A stretch of DNA of 64,000 nucleotides from Thermoproteota archaeon (GTDB taxonomy: Archaea; Korarchaeota; Korarchaeia; Korarchaeales; Korarchaeaceae): positions 248,001-312,000 of the forward strand of contig JAOZGC010000002.1 of assembly GCA_027491915.1 (NCBI GenBank), read 5' to 3'. Position 1 is the stretch's first letter. Every line of letters begins with the position of its first letter. The notes beneath the pieces are model-generated. The model saw only the letters and a program-made list of their open reading frames with translations, did no database searches and was not told the origin of the DNA. The position numbers were made by a program, and so were the translations under genes. Below are positions 60,426 to 64,000 of this stretch, piece by piece.

Positions 60426-62948
60426 ATGTCAGGCCGCCGCCCGAGATCCGACGACCTGTGGGATGCGTCTTACGTCCTGCTGGTAATTCTGATATCCCTG
60501 CTGGAGTTCAGGGGGATGCTGCCCGACGGCTATCCCCCGGGGGTCGGCGGGGACTCGCTGGGTCACCTGTTCAAGATCTGGGTCGTCCGGGACTACCTCG
60601 GGCGCGGGGACCTCCCGCCGCCCTGGATCAGGTGGTGGGGGGCCGGCTTTCCATTCCTGAGGTTCTACCCCCCGCTGACCTACCTGCTGGCCGGGGCCGC
60701 CGCCCTGATCCTGGGGGGCCCCTCCAGGGGGTACAGGTTCGTCGCCCTGGCGGCCCTCGTGCTCGGCCCCCTGGCGATGGACAGGGCCGCCAGGCCCCTG
60801 CTCAGGTCGGCCGCCGCGTCCCGCGCAGCGGGTCTGATATACGGATTCAGCTCCTGGCACCTCAGGATGATCTCGGCGGAGGGGAACCTCCCCATGTTCC
60901 TAGGCTTCTCGGCCGCCCCGGTGACCCTCCTGGCCGCCGAGAGGATCTTGGAGCCGGGGGCTGATTGGAGGTCCGTGCTGCCCTCCGCGGCCGGGTTCGG
61001 CCTGCTCGTCCTGATTCACCACACCTCCGCCCTCTCAGCCGTCGTCGCCGTCCTCCCCCTGGCGGCCGCCGCGGCTCCGGGCGTCGTCAGGGACGAGGGT
61101 ATCTCGCCGGTCGCCAAGAGGGCCGCGGCCGCCTTGGCAATCGCCTTCGGCGTCTCATCCGTGTGGCTGATTCCCGCGGTCGCGGAGGCCGGCAGGGCCA
61201 GGTTCCTCTCAGTAAGACAGTTCCCCGGCCAGCTCGAGTTCTGGAGCGTCAATCCGGGGGACGTTCTGACCTGGCCCCCCCGGGGGTACAGCCAGCACCT
61301 GGGTGTCGTGCTCTTGGCGGCGCCGGCGGTCGCGGCGGCGGCCGCCAGGCGCAGGGAGGCCATCGTCCTGGCCGCCACCGGATACGCGGCGCTGATCGCA
61401 TCCTTCGGATCCCACGGTCCCCTCGGTTGGCTCTTCCTGGTGGACCCCATATCTTCCTTTCCTCCAATCAGGCTCGTGCCCACCTTCGTCTTCTGCGCCT
61501 CCTTGGCGGCGGTCTACTGGTTCCCGGCGACGGGCGGCGGGTCGCTTCGGCGCGCCAGGCTGGCGGCCCTGGGACTTGCCGCGCTGACCGTCCTCTCCAT
61601 CGCGGAAGCCTATCCCAGGACCGCCGACATGTCCGTCGGCTGGATGCCGCCGGAGGACTACCTCGAGGCCGTGGTGTGGGCGGCGTCCGAGATACCCCCC
61701 TACGCGCGCATATACCAGCCCGGCCTCCCGGCGGTGGAGGGGTCCCTTCCATCCCTCCTCCCCTCCATCGTTCGCAGGCCCATCTTGGGCTCCTGGTATG
61801 CGGAGGCGACCCAGATCAGGTGGGATCTCGTGCTCCTGGATGAGAGGATGAGGCTACCGTCGGAGTCGGCATGGGTCAGGCGGGCCCTCAAGTCCTACGA
61901 CGTCTGGGCGGTCATCCTGAGCGACAGGATACCCCTCCGGGACGAGGTGGCCGAGACCCTGTCCGGCGCCGGATTCTCCGCCGCCTGGAGATCCGGCGAG
62001 TACACGGCGTGGATCGGCAGAGGCCGCCCGGCGGAGGCCGTCAGGGGGAGGGTGCTGGCCATCGGGAAGTCAGCCTGGGTGGTCGATCGGATACTCCAGG
62101 ACGCCTCGGTGGACCGGGGCGGCAGCGACTACCTGGACGACTACGACCCCTCAGAGCTCTCAGGGTATGACCTGGTGGTGCTCTGCGGCTACGGGTACAG
62201 GAACCCGGGGAGGGCCAGGGAGGTGCTGACCTCCTACCTGACGTCCGGGGGGAGGGTGGCCGTGAGCACCTTCGGCAGCCCGGATCAGGACTCCCCGAAC
62301 GTGCTGGGACTGGGATTCAGGTCCAAGACCTTCTCCCTGAACGGGACTGTCGGCGTCTCCGGCACGCTGGCCGGGATCCTCTCCCCTTTCTCCTACGAGG
62401 GCGGCCCTTGGATGGGGCCCCTCTACTCCGGACCGGGGGTAGAGCCGAACTCGTCGATCGGCGGGTGGACCCTGCTCGGCAGGGCGAGGTTCGGCCCCGG
62501 GGAGGTCCTGCTGATAGGGGGGAACCTGCTCTACCACGCCGTCTACAGCGGGAACGGGGACGAGGCGGCGGCGCTGGCGAACTTCATGCTCCCGCCGCCC
62601 CCCGAAGTCGAGGTCTCCGTCTCGCGGTGGGGGGACGGAGAGATCTCCCTCAGGGTCTCCTCACCCCGGGAGACCGCGATCCTGATATCCGAGGCCTGGT
62701 ATCCCAGGTGGGAGGCCCAGGTCGACGGCTCCCCAGTCCCAACCTGGGAGGACGGCCGGACGGGGCTGACCTGCGTCAGGATCCCTCCCGGGGTCAGCGA
62801 GGTGAACCTATCTTTCGCCGAGCCCTGGAGGCCCCTGTACCCGGCCAGCGCGGCCTCCGCGGCGGCCGCCCTCCTGGCGCCGCTCACCGCCGGAGGGAGA
62901 GGAGGATCAGGAGGCGGGCGTAGGAGAGGACGGTCCGCCAGACCCTGA
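60426..62948 (+). CDS. Large polytopic membrane protein, PTPS-related/GT-C-like
   Basis: An 840-residue protein. The N-terminal half has about 10-12 membrane segments with GGDSLGHLFKIWVVRDYL (GD and H in an outside loop, as in GT-C glycosyltransferases), WWGAGFPFLRFYPPLTYLLAGA and IHHTSALSAVVAVLPL, resembling the 6-pyruvoyl-tetrahydropterin-synthase-related membrane family. The second half (about 420-800) is an outside domain with a Rossmann-like part (LSGYDLVVLCGYGYRNPGRAREVLTSYLTSGGRV) and a beta domain ending with a last membrane segment and a basic tail. ATG 60426 with GGGGGT is chosen over TTG 60411. Probably acts in surface glycan assembly. Confidence 0.72.
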   Translation: MSGRRPRSDDLWDASYVLLVILISLLEFRGMLPDGYPPGVGGDSLGHLFKIWVVRDYLGRGDLPPPWIRWWGAGFPFLRFYPPLTYLLAGAAALILGGPSRGYRFVALAALVLGPLAMDRAARPLLRSAAASRAAGLIYGFSSWHLRMISAEGNLPMFLGFSAAPVTLLAAERILEPGADWRSVLPSAAGFGLLVLIHHTSALSAVVAVLPLAAAAAPGVVRDEGISPVAKRAAAALAIAFGVSSVWLIPAVAEAGRARFLSVRQFPGQLEFWSVNPGDVLTWPPRGYSQHLGVVLLAAPAVAAAAARRREAIVLAATGYAALIASFGSHGPLGWLFLVDPISSFPPIRLVPTFVFCASLAAVYWFPATGGGSLRRARLAALGLAALTVLSIAEAYPRTADMSVGWMPPEDYLEAVVWAASEIPPYARIYQPGLPAVEGSLPSLLPSIVRRPILGSWYAEATQIRWDLVLLDERMRLPSESAWVRRALKSYDVWAVILSDRIPLRDEVAETLSGAGFSAAWRSGEYTAWIGRGRPAEAVRGRVLAIGKSAWVVDRILQDASVDRGGSDYLDDYDPSELSGYDLVVLCGYGYRNPGRAREVLTSYLTSGGRVAVSTFGSPDQDSPNVLGLGFRSKTFSLNGTVGVSGTLAGILSPFSYEGGPWMGPLYSGPGVEPNSSIGGWTLLGRARFGPGEVLLIGGNLLYHAVYSGNGDEAAALANFMLPPPPEVEVSVSRWGDGEISLRVSSPRETAILISEAWYPRWEAQVDGSPVPTWEDGRTGLTCVRIPPGVSEVNLSFAEPWRPLYPASAASAAAALLAPLTAGGRGGSGGGRRRGRSARP

Positions 62949-63597
62949 GCTTGCTCTTTCCCCTCTTCCTCTCGTAGTGCACCACCGCGGGGACCTCAAT
63001 CACCCTGCACCCGGCCCTGGAGAGCCTCGCCAGGATCTCAAGCTGGATCTCAAAGCCGCGCGACTCCGGGAAGTCTTCCTGGGACATCAGCAGCCTGACG
63101 CACCCGGCCCTGTAGCACCTGTACCCGCTCGACACGTCCCTGACCTCCAGCCCTAGGATCGCCCTGGCCAGGTGGGAGAGGCCCCGGCTGAGCGCCCTCC
63201 TGAGCGCCGGGACCCCCACCTGCCCTCCCCCCCGAACGTACCTGGACGCGATCGCCACGTCGGCCCCTCCCAGGCAGGCCTCGGCCAGCCCGGGGATCAG
63301 TCCCGGGTCGTGGGTTCCGTCGGCGTCCATGGTCACCAGCAGGTCGTCTTCCGCCGAGTTGTCCGCGGCCCACCCGAATAGCGTCAGGAGGGCGTCCCTC
63401 AGCCCGAGGTTCCTCGGGTGCCTGAGGACCACTATCCCCCACCGACGGGCGGCCTCCTCCAGTATGCCCGGGGTCCCGTCCTCGCTCCCGTCGTCGACCG
63501 CCACGACCGACACCCCCGGGCCGAGGGACCTTATCGCCCTCAGGAGGTCGGGTAGATTCTCCTCCTCATTGTAGCAGGGCAGCAGGACGAATATCAT
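62884..63597 (-). CDS. Family 2 glycosyltransferase, dolichol-phosphate mannose synthase-like
   Basis: A 237-residue GT2 enzyme without added membrane segments: VLLPCYNEEENLPDLL (4-19), VVAVDDGSEDGT (31-42), HPRNLGLRDALLTLF near 60-74, MDADGTHDP (90-98, DxD), then SRYVRGGG and VSSGYRCYR near 160. This is the DPM1 group, which puts a sugar on a polyprenyl phosphate on the inner face of the membrane. ATG 63597. It overlaps the large membrane protein gene by 65 bases at the 3' end and the upstream flippase-like gene by 4 bases. Confidence 0.9.
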   Translation of the reverse strand: MIFVLLPCYNEEENLPDLLRAIRSLGPGVSVVAVDDGSEDGTPGILEEAARRWGIVVLRHPRNLGLRDALLTLFGWAADNSAEDDLLVTMDADGTHDPGLIPGLAEACLGGADVAIASRYVRGGGQVGVPALRRALSRGLSHLARAILGLEVRDVSSGYRCYRAGCVRLLMSQEDFPESRGFEIQLEILARLSRAGCRVIEVPAVVHYERKRGKSKLRVWRTVLSYARLLILLSLRR

Positions 63598-64000
63598 CTC
63601 CGGCGAACCTCCCTCCCCCGGCCGAGCAGAGCCCCCACGCCCACGGAGGAGCCGGCCAGCTCCGCCGCCCTGTCCAGGAGCAGGCTGCCCAGGGCCGCGT
63701 CCGGCGGGACCCCCAGCTCGGTCAGCAGGCCGACCCCGGCCGCCTCCACCACCCCCAGCCCGGCAGCCGACACCGGCAGGAAGGCGAAGGTGTAGACCAG
63801 GGGGTGGAGGAGGAAGAACGCCTCCGGCGGGGCGGAGGCCCCGGCCGCCAGGGCGGCGAAGAACCACCTGGTCGAGGTCAGCACCCAGGAGGCGGCCGTC
63901 AGGGCCGCCGCTGGCGGGAGGGCCCCGGCCGTCTCCCCCATGGCCTCTCCCACCCCCTCCAGCCACGCCCACAGGGACCTCGGCCTGCCGGAGGTGATCC
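63594..64000 (-). CDS. UPF0104/LPG-synthase-TM-like membrane protein, C-terminal part (cut by window end)
   Basis: The frame is open to the right edge of the window and ends at 63594. The visible 135 residues hold three or four membrane segments and FAFLPVSAAGLGVVEAAGVGLLTELGV, which matches the late P-x-S-x-x-G-x-x-E motif of the UPF0104 flippase-like family seen also at 53720-54736. The stop overlaps the glycosyltransferase start (ATGA), so the two form one operon for lipid-linked sugar handling. The real start lies outside. Confidence 0.7.
   Translation of the reverse strand, partial: ITSGRPRSLWAWLEGVGEAMGETAGALPPAAALTAASWVLTSTRWFFAALAAGASAPPEAFFLLHPLVYTFAFLPVSAAGLGVVEAAGVGLLTELGVPPDAALGSLLLDRAAELAGSSVGVGALLGRGREVRRR

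Noticed and set aside
1-64000. CRISPR arrays, insertion sequences, prophage or defence islands
   Set aside because: No regular direct repeats with spacers, no transposase or integrase motifs, and no phage structural genes were seen; repeated AGG/GAGG runs come from arginine and glutamate codons.

Overview
The window is 64 kb of GC-rich DNA packed with protein genes. It reads as the chromosome of a thermophilic archaeon. The signs are an archaeal histone fold protein, archaeal promoter elements (AT-rich boxes about 26 bases before many start codons), frequent TTG/GTG starts with 4-base TTGA/GTGA overlaps, heavy use of AGG and ATA codons, and archaeal families (SHMT, CoaD, TrpB2, SerK-like, LipS1/LipS2-like, AcnX). 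A histone beside TrpB2-type and Isp-type hydrogenase genes fits the Thermoproteota/Korarchaeota side of the tree; I cannot place it further. I saw no rRNA, tRNA, CRISPR array, insertion sequence or prophage. No gap between genes exceeds 300 bases; the longest is about 247 bases (49590-49836).

Layout. 0-2.2 kb: end of a probable aminotransferase, two-subunit class I fumarase, DedA membrane protein. 2.2-12.3 kb: hydrogen metabolism. hypF converges on feoAB; feoAB diverges from a four-gene operon for a Tat-exported membrane-bound [NiFe] hydrogenase (small subunit, large subunit, cytochrome b-like subunit, HdrD-like Fe-S subunit). A palindrome like a DtxR-family operator lies in the feoA promoter. 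12.4-17.5 kb: glyA, an exported phosphoesterase, a zinc ribbon and tldD/tldE. 17.6-21.1 kb: molybdopterin genes moaC, moaA and a moaD-moaE fusion with striking palindromes, then an alkyltransferase-like/endonuclease V fusion. 21.2-24.5 kb: a four-gene FAD/Fe-S amino-acid dehydrogenase of the archaeal proline dehydrogenase type. 24.4-27.4 kb: a lipoate locus with two radical-SAM lipoyl synthase-type proteins divergent from a split lipoate ligase.

27.3-39.7 kb: CBS protein, DJ-1/PfpI, MFS transporter, DUF4349 protein, a putative secreted legumain-like cysteine peptidase with calcium-binding repeats, cation exchanger, CinA-like protein, lipid-linked sugar flippase, alkaline-phosphatase-superfamily enzyme and histone. 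39.9-47.8 kb: RDD-SpoIIM membrane protein overlapping a PPP phosphatase, rhomboid, coaD, HAD, SIS, PhoU/TrkA-C protein and a fused aconitase X (candidate phosphomevalonate dehydratase). 47.8-53.7 kb: trpB2 coupled to a SerK-like gene, PD-(D/E)XK nuclease, prs, thymidylate kinase with an altered P-loop, ribokinase-family kinase and a ModE-type DNA-binding protein. 53.7-64 kb: flippase-like protein, aminotransferase, metallo-hydrolase, second four-CBS protein, dual-specificity phosphatase, isoaspartyl peptidase, Nudix hydrolase, then an envelope-glycan group (large membrane protein, DPM1-like glycosyltransferase, flippase-like protein cut by the window end).

The most informative combinations are serK-like/trpB2 (phosphoserine made next to a phosphoserine-using tryptophan synthase), lipS1/lipS2/lplA/lplB (complete lipoate assembly), the ATL-endonuclease V fusion, the fused MoaD-MoaE, the legumain-like exported peptidase and the palindromic operators. 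Everything is read by eye from sequence; family names rest on recognised motifs, not on database searches.
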